Shown here: piece after piece, positions 1-12,000 of the stretch
Numbering within the stretch: position 1 is the stretch's first letter
How the letters are laid out: each line of letters begins with the position of its first letter
NCBI GenBank assembly: GCA_030704615.1
Contig: CM060734.1
Span: forward strand, 26,784,001 to 26,848,000
From: Takakia lepidozioides
Lineage: Eukaryota; Streptophyta; Takakiopsida; Takakiales; Takakiaceae
Direction: 5' to 3'
DNA length: 64,000 bases
The notes under the pieces: generated by a model
Told to the model about the DNA's origin: nothing
Seen by the model: the letters and a program-made list of their open reading frames with translations, nothing else
The model's database searches: none
Program-made: the position numbers and the translations under genes

Positions 1-299
1 TCGGCAATTCTAAGTGATATGACGCAATGTGCAATGAAAAAAACGCGGGTGCTAGAGGAGGGCTTCCCGGGAGGTACTCAGCATCGATTTCGTAGAATCC
101 AACGGCCCAGAATACCCCCCATCCAACCAATAGCACCCCTATCTACTTGGACTCAATGACAAGGAGTGCAACATCCCATCGCCCACCAAGTCCTGGTGTG
201 GAGAAAAGTGAGGGAGAGAATGGCCTCCAAGGCCTTATAAGCCCCCCCTCCACACTCGGGGCGCGCGCTGTCATCATGACTGCGCACGCTATTAATAGC
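1..299. other. Left window edge, no gene seen
   Basis: I see no supported gene here. Short open frames exist on both strands but have no recognisable domain, and they run into the microsatellite and palindrome array that follow. The stretch precedes the first GCGACC palindrome and may be host DNA flanking the hAT element, but I could not identify a target-site duplication to prove the border. Confidence 0.4.
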
Positions 300-409
300 T
301 GCGACCGCCAGCAGGGGTGGTCGCATCTTTTTTTCTTTTCTTTATTATGTGCGACCACCAGCAGGGGGGTGGTCGCAGATTCTTTTTTTTTAATCAACAG
401 GGAGGTGGT

Positions 410-446
<37 letters not shown>
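410..446. repeat. (AT)n microsatellite
   Basis: An uninterrupted run of AT dinucleotides between two palindrome units of the left hAT array. It produces artificial Tyr-Ile repeats in translated frames. Confidence 0.95.
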
Positions 447-447
<1 letters not shown>

Positions 448-581
448 CGCGACCACCAGCAGAGAGGTGGTCACATAAATTTTGTTTAAAACAAATAGGT
501 GCGACCTCCTTTTCTTTAATAGATGCGACCACCAGCAGGGGGGTGGTTGCATAATTTTCCGATTTTTTAATATCTACCAAC

Positions 582-802
582 AGTCAGTAGCTCAGTTGGT
601 TAAGTGCACTGAGTGCGACCCGGACGATTCTGGGGTCAAATCTTGCTACTTGATGGGTGTGGTATGGTTCATGTGTGGTGCCCCATTCCTACGCCTCTTG
701 GCGCATAAATGAAAGAGGTTATTTTCTCCTCTCACTACTAAGGGGTCTGATTTGTGAGCTGTCGCTCCCAGGTGTTTCCCAAAATAAAATAAAATAAAAT
801 CT
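582..802 (+). mobile_element. tRNA-derived SINE
   Basis: The 5' part resembles a tRNA gene with an internal RNA polymerase III promoter: an A-box-like TAGCTCAGTTGG at about 588-599 and a B-box-like GGGTCAAATCTTGC at about 633-646. A non-tRNA body of about 130 bp follows and ends in repeats of AAAAT (about 781-800). This head-body-tail layout is that of plant SINEs. It interrupts the spacing of the hAT palindrome array, so it inserted after the hAT element. The tRNA-like part is too diverged at the acceptor stem to be a working tRNA gene. Target duplications are not clear. Confidence 0.6.
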
Positions 803-960
803 GCGACCACCAGCAGGGGTAATCAGTAAATCAGTAAATAGGTGCGACTACCATCAGGGGGGTGGTCGCAACATTTTTCTTTTATTTTAACAGTTGCGAC
901 GACCGCTACTGGTGGTCACACAATTGTTTTTTTAAAAATAGGTGTGACCACCAGGAGGTT

Positions 961-1457
961 GGTCTCCTTGCACCTGTATGTATGTTTGGAGAGGCAGATG
1001 AAAAACACATGTATCGACTTCCCAAGAATTTGTGAAGGGGAAGATGAATGTTGGGAGCTGCACCTGACTTTTGTGGCTTTCGAAACCATAATAGGAAATC
1101 AACAATGTAAAGGTAATGACGAAACACAAACACACGCACAACCACCAAACCCTTTCTTGGGTACACATATTCTACTTTTTTTTATTTCCGTACACGTATG
1201 CATGTACCCAAACTGAAACATGGATATCCATGGAAACATACTACACATCATGTGACAGGTCACTGAAGTTATAGCTGTACCTAATTCCGTCTGGCACGAC
1301 GACGATGGTATGATCTCACGTCTAGTACAAAATCTTCGTCCCCACTCACTTCACCCCCGTTCCCATGATCAGTGCTAGAATCATGATCTCCATCTTTTCT
1401 TTCGTTTCCAGATGCAACTGGCCGTTGGACCTGTAGTCGTCCTCGGAGTACGTTCAG
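961..1457. other. Non-coding interior of hAT element
   Basis: Lies between the left palindrome array and the stop codon of the minus-strand transposase, so it is probably the transposase 3' untranslated region. No domain or RNA gene was recognised. Confidence 0.4.
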
Positions 1458-4270
1458 TTATCTCTCTGGTCGATTTCCACTCCTATCATGAATACCATCT
1501 AGGGTACCAGGCATGTTCACAGGTCGGTCACCAACAAAAGGTTGCACAATTCGTTGCCGTTTCTGGGCTTGTCCCGGATTTCGTGGTGGCCTTGGAGCAG
1601 GTCTCGTATGAGGAAGGCTACGCGCACGTACATCAGAGGGGCCGACATGAGAGGAAGGGGCATGAGATGGACCAGCGAGGGTCGAGGGAGCACGGTTCAC
1701 ATGCGGACGTCGTCGGGCCAGATGAAACGACAATGGCCGGTCGTCGTCATCTGATGGTTCGACTTGCAGAAGTCCCGCAACAGAAGAACCATCTCCTAGG
1801 ATCGGAGTAGTGATGGAAGGAATTACATGAGGGGGAGAGAGACTAGATGGATTAGCATGGGATGAACCGGCTTGAGAAAGAGAAACATGAGATAGAGCGG
1901 GGTGAGATGAAGCACGGTTCACAGGGGCACGATGTCGGTGAAGGAATGACAACGGCCGGTTGACATCATCCGACGATTCGACCTGCACATCTCCCGCAGT
2001 CCATGGAACTCGTGGTAGGGGAGAGTTGACCTCAACTTCATTGTTGAGAGTGTGCTCCACTGGGGGAAGGGGGTCCGCAATTGGGATGACATCATGTCGC
2101 AGTTCATCAACAACAAGGTCATCGAAGGATGGATGCATTGCAGCATCATCGTCATTAAATTCATATGGGTCATGTGGAGGATTGCCCACATCATCGGACC
2201 CATCCCAACCGTCGGAGTCGGAGTCCCTCGCGGCGTCAGTGTCATCATTGCTGCTAGATTGGACCTCTGAGGCAAATTCTTCAGACAACAGATTCTTCTC
2301 GTACCATGCAGATGCGTCACTTGCTCTCCTCTCTCGCAGTAGCCTACAATTCGTGTAGACATAAACCAATTTGTCAGCCCTGGCATGATTCAACCTGTTG
2401 CGAATCTTGTTGTGAACAAACGAGTAACTGCTCGAGTTCCGCTCACAGGATGAGGTAGAGCATACTTGAGCAAGAATACGCTTTGCAATGGGAGCTAACG
2501 TTCTTGCTCCAGCTCCAATCAGATCCCACCATTCATGTGGCAACATGTTCATTGCTTTTGGATCCGGCATGTCATGGAAAAGATTCTGCCAATCCGAGAA
2601 GCACTGGTACTCGGACAACGCTCGCTCTACCATGTTCAAGGGTGCAAGTTGCATGATGACCCGTACAAGCCCGGCTTTGGCATCCACATCGTCTCTCAAA
2701 TCTGTATTGTCCAGCAAGAATGGATTCAGCAAGGCCCCCGCATAATGCAAGTCCGTGCGAACCATCCGTTTGCGGTCGTAAAATGCATCCTCGGTCCTTG
2801 CCGCCAAATCATCGTCCATAGAAAATGGAGAACGCCTCAAGGATTGCACGTGCTTATCAAGGTTTTCCAATATCAACCATGCTTTACCCATTATTGGTTG
2901 TTTTCCATCAAACTCCCGCAAAGCAATCAACACCGGCTCCACCATGTACATAAAATTTGCACATTTCGCCCAGAAATCGTTGGAGCGAATGATTGCACGG
3001 ATCCTCCGACTTTTGTTCAAAGACTTGGACTTACGAGAGTTGCGTAAGGTGCCCACATACGCATCCCATTGAGGGTCAATGATCACCTGCTCCAGACCCG
3101 CCCTCACAGTCACCAGTCGATCCACCATCAAAAAGTTTGTGGCAAAGCGGGTTTCACCCCGCCTAAGGCTGTATTTGGGTTCATGCTTTCTAAACAATGC
3201 CAGAGGGATGTGATGTGTACGAATGAACGTCACAACCGACTTTGCCCTTTTTACCAGTTGTTTCATCTATGATTCTTTTCCCCAATCCTCCAAAAAGAGA
3301 TCAAAGATATGAGCAACACACCTTGGTAATATAGATGGGGATATCGTACAATCAAAATATCGGTCATATTAACCATGTTAGATGCATTGTCCGTGCACAC
3401 TTGGACAATTTTATCAGCTCCAATTTTATCGATGTAACTCGTCAACAACCCTGCTTGATAACGTGCATCTTTTCTCTCCCCGCTTGTGTCAACGGATCCC
3501 AAAAATTGTTCCCCCGCAGGACAGACCAGCATGACATTGAATAGTGGTCGATTAATAACAGAACTCCAACTGTCCGCACATATAGTGCTTCCATATTTCC
3601 GGAGAGAATCACCTGTCTTTTCATTCACCTTTTGGGTGAGGTCAGACATAGCATCTTCTAGCAATCCTGTGCGGAGATCGCGATAACTCGGAGGTGTGTA
3701 TGTGGACTTGGAATCGGATGTGGCTTTGACAACAGCCACAAACGCAGGAAGCCTCGAGACATTGAACGGAATATTGACCTCGTAGAAAAATTGGGTCCAC
3801 TTCTTATCCAGAGTCCTCCTGTGCGACAAATTTAAGCCTTCTTGCATTGATTGTTGCCTCAATGGTCTGGTCCGTACAAGTGCTGGCGTACAATCGGGTG
3901 TTGCTCCTGACCCACCGGCTTCTCCACGAACAGTAGACGCCTCGCAAGAATCCCCCTGGGTACAACTCTGAGGGACAGTTTGATTCGAACCTGGAGTGTT
4001 TGGCTCAGAAGCCACGGCCACATCAAGAGACGGTGGGATATTGCCTCCACATTGGGCAAAGTGGGCTTTCACTCGCATGGAGGCTTTTGGGCACAAACTA
4101 ACCCCTGCATTCTTCCCATCTCTGTAGCCGAGGTGATATAACATGCGATCTTTGCGACCCGTCAGCTTCAATGCACAAAGATTGCATTGAACACCGTCCT
4201 TTTTGAGCGGGTCTATGGTGAACCAAAGGATCCACTCCTCCCTCATCCTCACACCCAAAACCCTAACCAC
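1458..4270 (-). pseudogene. Decayed hAT transposase (BED zinc finger, DUF659, dimerisation domain)
   Basis: The N-terminal open frame (4270 to about 3325) has a BED-like Cys/His zinc finger (CNLCALKLTGR, H at LYHLGY), a basic linker, then a DUF659 segment with LVCPAGEQFLGSVD and VQVCTDNASNM, typical of the hAT catalytic region. The C-terminal frame (3266 to 1458) holds the hAT dimerisation region (WWDLIGAG; LAPIAKRILAQVCSTSSCER; IRNRLNHARADKLV) and an acidic, Ser-rich tail. The two halves are one protein: near 3321-3325 a single base is missing, and at 3267-3269 a TAG stands where a Trp-type codon is likely. Family activity is cut-and-paste transposition in the nucleus. This copy cannot make the full enzyme. 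The proline/serine-rich tail of about 250 residues is long for the family. Confidence 0.85.
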
Positions 4271-4609
4271 AGACTTAAGGTTGAACGAAGAACACTAGTG
4301 TACTTGGTAGATTTGTCAAGAGCAATAGAAGTTAGAACAGAATGCGATGGCCCAACACTACGGCATCAATCCAAGTGGATCAATGCACCATGTAGTATTG
4401 TGCTTTTCAACAATTTGCTGCAGTGGCTGTGGTGGAAGCCACAACAGCAAAAAGTCCGCACCCTCTTCTTGGGCTTACACTCTTGCTCAAGGAATAGAGA
4501 ACATTCATTCGCCACAAAAGTGTTTGCCACAAAAGAAGTGAGGGGCATTGGGACCACCTTATATACCCTCCAGCCTCCAAGCCTCACACGCTCGACGAAT
4601 CAGATCCAA

Positions 4610-5330
4610 TGCTGCGACCGTTCCAGGTCGCACGAGGAAGTCGCATGTTTTTTTTAAAAACTGCTGCGACCACCCTCATGCTGGTGGTCGCACCTATTAA
4701 AAAAAATAAAGTTGTTGCGACCACCCCCATGCTCGTGGTCACAGAGATTATTTAAAAAATAAAAATAAAAATAAAGTTGCTGCGACCCCCTGCTGGTGGT
4801 CGCACCTATTAAAAAAACAAAAAATTTCTGCGACCACCCCCCTGCTGGTGGTCGCACCTATTAAACAAATAGAAATTTTTTGCGACCACCCCCATGCTGG
4901 TGGTCGCATCTATTAAAAAAAATAAAATGTTGCGACCACCCCCATGCTCGTGGTCAAAGAGAATATTTTTTAAAAACAAAAAACAAAATAAAATTCTGCT
5001 ACCACCCCCCTGCTGGTGGTCGCACCTATTAAAAAAACAGAAAAATGCTGCGACCACCCCCATGCTGATGGTCGCAGATATTAAAAAATAGAAATTTTTT
5101 GCGACCACCCCCCTGATGGTGGTTGCACCTATTACAAAATAAAATAAAATTGTGCGACCACCAGTAGCGGTGGTCGCAACTGTTTAAGAAAAGAAAAAAA
5201 TGCAACCACCCCTGCTGGTGGTCGCATCTATTTTTAAAAAACAAAAAATGCTGCGACAACCCCTTTGCTGGTGGTCGCAACTACTAAAAAAAAAAAAAAT
5301 TCTGCGACCACCACCATTTGGAGGTCGCAC
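4610..5330. repeat. Right subterminal palindrome array of hAT element
   Basis: About thirteen copies of the palindrome in the orientation GCGACCACCCCC, TGCTG, GTGGTCGC, at a regular spacing of about 50 bp with A/T-rich linkers (often TATTAAAAAA). Copies lie near 4666, 4717, 4781, 4830, 4881, 4931, 5000, 5050, 5101, 5154, 5203, 5253 and 5303. It is the reverse complement of the left array. The linkers make artificial frames rich in CDHQHGGG. Confidence 0.9.
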
Positions 5331-5554
5331 CAATTTAACAATAATGATTTAAAAATGACCTCAACTATTGGCGGATGGAATAATTTATAAAACATCACTT
5401 GCCAAGGTGTCGCTTGGAATACAACGTGTCCACCTACGTGGCATATTTTTCACCTAACTTATGTTTTACTGATTTTCCGACAAAACTGACGTGACGTTGA
5501 TCGAGTCAGCGTTAGGTCCGACGTGACGTGACGTCACTGACGTGTGCAACCCTG
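5331..5554. other. Spacer between hAT and gypsy elements
   Basis: About 220 bp with no gene. It contains repeated GACGTGACGT-type words near 5490-5540, but no feature I can name. Confidence 0.3.
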
Positions 5555-7455
5555 GCTCGAACAATGATGCCGAGGCGAAGTATAGTTCCTATGCAGGGGA
5601 GTGTCTAGCTGCGGTATGGGCAGTGACACATTTTAGATGCTAGCTCTATGACAATCTCTTCACCCTTGTCACGGATCACCAACCATTGAAGTGGTTGATG
5701 GAGTCAGACAAGCTTATAGGGAAGCTTGCACTGTGGGCACTTATGCTTTAAGAGTACGACTTCGAGGTGGTGCATCGAGCCGGTATTGTCAATCGGGATG
5801 CAGATGGATTGAGTCGTAATCCATGCACGAGCGAGCATGATGATACTGGAGTTCGGTGGCATGGTGAGACGGATGAGGAGATGGTGCCAGGATCACATGC
5901 ATCGGCCTTTTTGAGCATTCTAGCAATGGGAGCTCAAGCTGGTCCATCCCATGCGATTGGTCATGAAGATAGCGTGCATGACGATCCAGAGATTAGTGAG
6001 GAGTTTGGTGGTGCTAAGGATGTGCATGAAGATGCAGCAGTGTTGGCATACCTTCGTACCGGAGAGACAACAGCCAGTGTGACTGCTAAGGAGAGAGATC
6101 GGGTCCTACAACGAGGCAAGAGGTTCAAGTGGGAGGGGACTCATTTACTCCGAGTATGGGAGGATAGACGAGTGAGGATTGTGCCTCATCCAACACAACG
6201 AGCGCGATTGGTACGCCATGCCCATGATGAGTTGGGACATTTTGGAGTGCGGCGCACTCATAGTTTGCTGCAAGGGCAGTATTGGTGGCGGGGCATGCAC
6301 ACGGATGTGCAATACTTAGTGGCAAAGTACATGGTGTGTGATAGAGTGTGGGCTTCTTTCAATGCCCTTACTTTACAATTGCATCTTTTACCCATTATGG
6401 GTTTGGGCTATCGTTGGAGTCTTGACTTTGCAGGCCCATTGCCATTGACGATTCGCCATAACAAGTATGTGCTGGTGATGGTGGAACACTTCTCCAAATG
6501 GATTGAACTGGTAGCATTGCCTGACAAGGCAAGTGAGGGGGCTGCGTATGCATTCTTAGATCAAGTGCTTAGCCATTTTGGTGCTCCAGCCGAGATACTC
6601 ACGGACCAGGGGAGAGAGTTCTTGGGGGAGTTTCAGGCTTTGTGTGAGCAAGCCTTGATAGATCACCGCACTACTTCTCGGGATTATCCCGGGGCTGATG
6701 GCTTGGCGGAGAGAGTTATTCAGACAGTCAAGAGAGGTGTGCACAAGTACGGTTTGCAGAAGGGACACCTATGAGATTGGGACCTTCAACTGCCTTGGCT
6801 AGCTATGGGCTATAGGTTCAGCAAACAAGCTTCACTTGCCTCCTTCTCACCTTATTTTCTTCTCTTCGGCCGAGAGCCGGATTTGCCTGTATCTATTCGC
6901 AGGGAGGCTGCAGTAGTTCTCAACCTTGATGATCCGGATGTGTGGACACAAGCATGTGCCCAGCGGGCAAAGTTGTTCAAGAAAATCATGCCTATTGCTT
7001 TTGAGAACCTTTCTATTGCCCAACACCGAGACACATTGAGGTATGCCACTATATGTGGAGGGGGATATCGGCCAAGTGTGCGTTTCCACCCTGGGGACTA
7101 TGTGTATCTGCAGCAGACAGTGCCTACGACCTTGGATGTCACAGCAGGACGTGTGATTCTAAGGATCAGGGAGGTGTTGCCTTCAGGAGTGTTGATTCTG
7201 GAGGGTCGAGATGGCATGGTATGGAAAGACCATGTGTGCAATTGTGCGCCATGTCTCCTTACACATGTGGATGGGAGGATAGATCCCAACCTTGCAGTGG
7301 TACCTGCAGGGTTGCGTTGCATGCTGGTGGCGCCGCAACCATGTTGGTGTGTGACAAATGCTCAAGGGGGTGACACATGGGATGCTTGACACCGCTACTT
7401 GAGGAGGTTCATATCGGAGAATGGTTGTGTCCACGATGCATTTGACAGAGGTAAT
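5555..7455 (+). pseudogene. Ty3/gypsy polyprotein fragment: RNase H, integrase, PHD finger
   Basis: The 3' half of a gypsy pol. It starts inside RNase H (YAGECLAAVWAV; TDHQPLKWLMESDK; VVHRAGIVNRDADGLSRNP), followed by integrase: an HHCC-like region (HDELGHFGVRRTHSLL; its second Cys pair is degraded), the catalytic core (WSLDFAGPLPL; ILTDQGREFLGEF) and a C-terminal region (FHPGDYVYLQQ; NCAPCLLTHVDG). Beyond it, in a shifted frame, is a PHD-finger remnant (MLVCDKCSRG, HMGCLTPLLEE, GEWLCPRC). In-frame stops near 5640, 5748, 6772 and within the PHD finger, together with frameshifts, make it dead. Protease and reverse transcriptase are missing, so the copy is 5' truncated. The element would have encoded reverse transcription and integration of an LTR retrotransposon. 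Confidence 0.85.
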
Positions 7456-7699
7456 GGGCATGACAATGGTGAGGCGAACAAGTGATCCAAGGTCTAGCTA
7501 GTGGGGCTTCAATGTCATGGATATTCAACTTAAGATCATGGATTGCATGAAGGCGACTAACGATGGGGCTACATTTGCACTCGACCTCTTGATCTATCGA
7601 CTTCAGGTGTTGGGACTTGTGCGATTGAAGACCAAACGATGATCTTATTGGGGTAGATACTTGTAAGCTATCCGGTGTTAGAGGGACCTAATCACCAGC

Positions 7700-8205
7700 T
7701 AAGGGGGTGATTGTGGCGTGGCTTTCTAGGACTACATGCTAGGAAGTGTGGTTGGACAGCGATGTATGTTGTGGCATGATGCTTAGGTGCATGACAGCTG
7801 TCATGGTTTTGTTTGTGATTAGTTAGGATAGTTATTTCTAGCTAATTAAGACATTATACATTTATATTTGTATTTTGTTGGTATTGGGACTTCATTTGGT
7901 TCCATGTGCCAAGTGAGGTAGCAAACCTCACTTGGGACGTGGAGAGGTTATCTCCACGTGAGACGTAGGCATGTTTGTCTTCTTCTAATCGAGCCTCCCG
8001 AGGCCTCTCTCGCCGCCATAGCTCTAGTACTTGAGATGGAGAGTGGGTGAGGTCTGTATGGTAGAGTCCACCCTCCCCGCATTGCTTGAGCGCAGGTGGT
8101 CTCCAAAGCTTCCATCTCGGACCCTAGCTGTGCACCTGCAAATCATCCCACGACACAAACAAAGAAAAACGACCAAGTCCAAGACTCATCGTTCAGCACA
8201 CAACC
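7700..8205 (+). mobile_element. Probable 3' LTR of the gypsy element with polypurine tract
   Basis: A purine run AAGGGGGTGA at 7701-7710 lies just before a TGTGGCGTGG start at 7712, the usual polypurine tract/LTR junction. The next ~490 bp are non-coding and contain a CT-rich segment. The 5' LTR is absent, so the 3' border (a CA near 8200) is a guess. Confidence 0.5.
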
Positions 8206-8617
8206 CCGCAACCCTAAATTTATTTTGAATTATTTTGAACTTTTATTGGATAATACACTTTTTGTTATCCCAGTGGTTTTGGGCTCAAATCCTGTTATGT
8301 CCTTTTTACATGTGGTACGGTATGTGAATTTCACTTTATTGTAATGAGTACAATGTTAATTTTTTTTTATGAAGTGGTAGTAGAAATCGATAAAGACGGG
8401 CCAAAATGAACTAATTAATATAATTAAATTTAAATTATGTAATGGATGTTTGGCCATATCCGAGTCATATGAAACCTGTTTGACGCAGTTTTTGGGGGGA
8501 TAGCTTCAGGGCTTACAATGCTACCCACCTAAAGCGAGATTGACGAGCTATGACGTAACATATGCCACTTTTTCCTCCACCGGTTGCAAAATACTAAAAT
8601 TGATACAATAAGCCACG
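8206..8617. other. AT-rich intergenic stretch, possible tRNA-like relic
   Basis: No gene seen. A B-box-like word GGGCTCAAATCCTG at about 8281-8294 may be a fragment of a tRNA-derived SINE, but no matching A box or tail is convincing. Confidence 0.25.
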
Positions 8618-9001
8618 ATGGGAGGGCGGAGCGCCGCCCTCCTTCGCGCCTCTCGGCTAAACCCGCTGCTATCTGCCAGTTTAGTGCTGCTGCTAAACCT
8701 CACCTTTCTCTCCACTCTTACTACAGCCCCCGTCAGCGGCTCCGCCATACTAGTTAAGACCATCAGTTTTAGCACAGATCGCCGCCATAGCTCTCCAGAC
8801 CTTCCTCTCTCACTGTCGCACCTCTTGCGCAGTTCCCCATGGGTTTTGACACACCCCCTGCTCCCGTCTCACCCTCTTGCTCACATTTTAAGCTATTTCT
8901 CGCAAGTTTATCGCCCGCATTGGGCCCAAGAGAGTCTGTTTGAGCTCATCTATTGCAGAGGATACAGTACCACGCTCGTCACGACTCTGGCCGAGCTTTA
9001 A
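8618..9001 (+). CDS. Hypothetical ORF with signal-peptide-like N-terminus
   Basis: A 127-codon open frame. After a short basic start (MGGRSAALLRASRL) comes a hydrophobic stretch rich in Leu and Ala (residues about 16-33) and a small-residue segment (VSGSA) that could be a signal peptidase site. The rest is Ser/Pro/His/Leu-rich without a domain I recognise, and it enters the C-rich stretch that follows. It could be the first exon of a secreted protein gene, or a chance frame in biased sequence. I see no partner exon that proves the gene. Confidence 0.2.
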   Translation: MGGRSAALLRASRLNPLLSASLVLLLNLTFLSTLTTAPVSGSAILVKTISFSTDRRHSSPDLPLSLSHLLRSSPWVLTHPLLPSHPLAHILSYFSQVYRPHWAQESLFELIYCRGYSTTLVTTLAEL

Positions 9002-12000
9002 ATATCTGGAGTCTACAGGCCGCACCACCCCGATCTCGCGCCTTTCTACCCGATCAAGTACATGTGAAGGAGATATGCGTCGTTGCACTGATAAGCACGC
9101 TTGTTACAGGCAGACCTACCACCGACTCCCCAGCTACCGAACGAATCTATATGCAAATCCTCACCCCCAAGGCTTCACGCGACGAACACCATGGCCGCTA
9201 AAAGTTTCACCAACCAAGGCAAGGGTGCTTCCGCACCTCTGGAATCAACCGTTTTTCAGCCCTCTCTCCTCCCACATAGTCGACAGCCAGCTATCTTTCG
9301 AATGCAACCTTGGAGAGGGAGCGCGTGCTGCAGATCTGAAGAACAGGCCATCGCTCAACCTCAACCGTCTTTTTGGCAGACATCCATTCTGCCTCACAAC
9401 TCCCTAGCTGCACCCTCCGGACTCTACAGGCTGGATCCAGGCTCCCCTCCTATGCCCACCACCACTTCTATGGCCTCCTACAGCGCAGGTATGTTTCCAC
9501 ATGCCACCCTCTCCCCTCATGTCACCATCCCTAACTCTTGGTCTTTCCCACCTGCTGCAGGCCCCAAACTGCTGCATTCGCCTAAATACCCAACTTCTAC
9601 ACGAATGCTACACACGGAGGTTCAGCTTTAGCCACCTATCCTACTGCCACTTGCTTTCTGGTCTACCTCCGCCTGGGTATGTTCTAGCGCTACCCTACCC
9701 CTGCGTATTTCTAGATACATTGCTCCTTCCCTCTATAGAATCTACACTCAAACTCCTACCCGCCCCCACCCAGTCTCTATCAGTACTCACTGCTCCAACA
9801 CCCACAATTATACCCCACACTCACTCTATCTTGCCACCAAAGTGAGACGCCCATCCCAATATTCATACATACACTGTGCTCAAAACTGGCACAATCTCAC
9901 TGTTTACAGTCACAGATATGATTTATCTTTTACAAATGTGCTGCTGCCTCACTGGGACACTACCACTCCAATGGCTGCTCATGCCTACTCGAGGGTCTGC
10001 ATGCCAGTTTTGCGCTCGCAGATACAGATACCAGTCTCTGCTGTGCGGATCTCTGGATATATCCACCTCCCTGGCTGGACCTGAACTGCACCAACCTCCC
10101 ATCAAGTGGTACTTCGCTGTCTGGTATTCTCATACCCACTCCTTCTCACACTTACCATAAGCGGAGCACTCTCTACATGACCAGGGACTCCCACAACTAC
10201 ATGCCGAACTCCCACAACAACATGTCGAGCTCCCACACGGCCCATACACATAATTCTATATCAGCTATTGTACCGCATATTCTCCCAAGTACTATGCCTG
10301 TGCTCTTTTTCTCAATGCCTAACCCACCCTCCTCCCACCTTACTGGTACTGATACCACGAGGTGGTGTCCCTGTGTTTATGGAGATTACAGGTACCCAAC
10401 GGATACTGAAGTGCACAAGTCGAAGGATCTCTACATTTCCACAGCTTCCCCATGGCGCCGCCATCCCGACAGCTCCTCTGCCATCACCCGACACTCATCC
10501 CAATCAATCCCACCTGCAATTCTTGAGGTAGTGCTCAACAAAAGCTGGCTCCGCTACAGGTCTGTACCCCACCCACCTTCACACTATCCTAGCATGCCCA
10601 TGCAAAATTGTCAATGGCTCTCCAATCCTGCAGCGTCACCCAACCCTCTAAATGCGAGCACTATATCACAGCTGCCCCACAGGTATTATGCACTAACCCA
10701 GCATCAGTTCTTAACTATACAAATGCCCAGCCACAGTTTGCACTCCTCTCTTAACCAGTATCACCTGCACGCCATTGAGCCCCGGCTCTCACAGCTTAGT
10801 GGCCCCAGTTATGGTAAGCCCTGGTCTGTACAATTCACCCCCTTACAGCCTGTTGGACTCGTTCCCAATGGCCATATCCTTGCAGCCACCTCCTCATCTA
10901 CTGCCCTGCACCCTACACGTGCAGCCATCATTTACTCACCTTCTCGTCTCCCACTCCGACCCACTACACCCCTGATCCGTGCCTTGCTAATAAGTCCCCT
11001 CTCGAGCATAGCCTCTCTGCCATACCCCACCCTGGATGATAAACTCCCACACCCCCAGACCCATGCACCTCCCACATATCTCCTTTACTCAGTACATGTG
11101 ACCCACCTCCTTAGATTGCCCTCTCACCCCCACACCACTATGCTAATAAACAACCAAACTTACTGCTTGCTATTTCCCTGTGCAGATTCCGCCCTTACAT
11201 GGACGACTCAGCCATACAGGAGATCTGGACTCACATGCCAAGCCCCATCAACCACGCAGCCTGCATGGGCTCACAACACCCCCAGCTGCACATACTCGGA
11301 CCTACAGTGGCTCATGCACCCTGACAAATGTGGAATGCCTTGACCTGCTGCTGCCATTGGCTGATCCCCCACAGGCTGTCCCAGTGTGTATGGCTGGCTG
11401 CCACTGCCACCAGTCAGCTAGCTATCATACCTCCTCTTTCATGCGTATGTAGCACCCACATTACTGCAGTTGCTGGCCAGGCAAAGCTCACTCCCGTCAA
11501 CACCTGCTGCCCCAAAGGCATGATGCTCCTGCCCACACGGCCTAAAACCCATGTCATTTTCACCCAAAGGCCTCATCAGATTCATCTTGCTTGCTGGACT
11601 TCCATAACTAGCCTGTCCCCTACTTCAGTTAATTCCGTGCTTATTTTTAATATTATGTTATGTCTTGAGGCTGCCAGAAATCTGGCCTTTGTCTTATGGC
11701 TCTCCAGATATTCAACTCTTCACTCCCACTGCCAATACTCACTCATACTGTTCCTTACAATTTCATCTCCTCACCCACCAATTATACTCCAATCCCCACA
11801 ACTTGCCACCCACTCTACCCGGATCTTCTCTACCTCAACACACTCACACCATACCATGCAATCACCACCCCGATTGAACAGATGGTGTACACCACTAACA
11901 TCTACAATTCTTTATCTCGCCACCATGTGGTCAATGCCCCATCTGACACAATCTCCCATCCCCACATCCACCCCCATGGTTAGCTCTCACCATAACACGC

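Larger units (their letters stand above)
300..960. repeat. Left subterminal palindrome array of hAT element
   Basis: About eight to ten copies, some degenerate or half-sites, of a roughly 27-bp palindrome (GCGACCACC, spacer AGCAGGGG, GGTGGTCGC) separated by T-rich linkers. Clear copies lie near 301, 350, 449, 525 and 842; partial ones near 401, 500, 803, 895 and 944. Spacing is about 50 bp where the array is not interrupted by the SINE and the AT microsatellite. Confidence 0.85.
300..5335 (-). mobile_element. hAT-superfamily DNA transposon with palindromic subterminal arrays
   Basis: A composite element: a decayed minus-strand hAT transposase in the middle, flanked by two arrays of one palindromic motif (about 0.30-0.96 kb and 4.61-5.33 kb). 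The left unit reads GCGACCACCAGCAGG followed by GGTGGTCGC; the right unit is its reverse complement, so the arrays form inverted subterminal repeats. hAT transposases are known to bind short repeated subterminal motifs, so these arrays are probably binding sites (inference). Exact terminal inverted repeats and the expected 8-bp target duplication were not found, so the outer borders are approximate. A SINE inserted in the left array shows the copy is not young. Confidence 0.75.

Noticed and set aside
147-446. 99-codon ORF at the left edge
   Set aside because: It runs into the AT microsatellite (Tyr-Ile repeats) and through palindrome units; no domain.
582-660. Functional tRNA gene
   Set aside because: A and B boxes are present, but no proper acceptor or anticodon stem can be formed, and an unrelated body with an AAAAT tail follows; a SINE explains it better.
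4654-5280. Minus-strand ORFs rich in CDHQHGGG as a Cys/His repeat protein
   Set aside because: They are translations of the palindrome array plus A/T linkers and are open only because the unit spacing is near a multiple of three.
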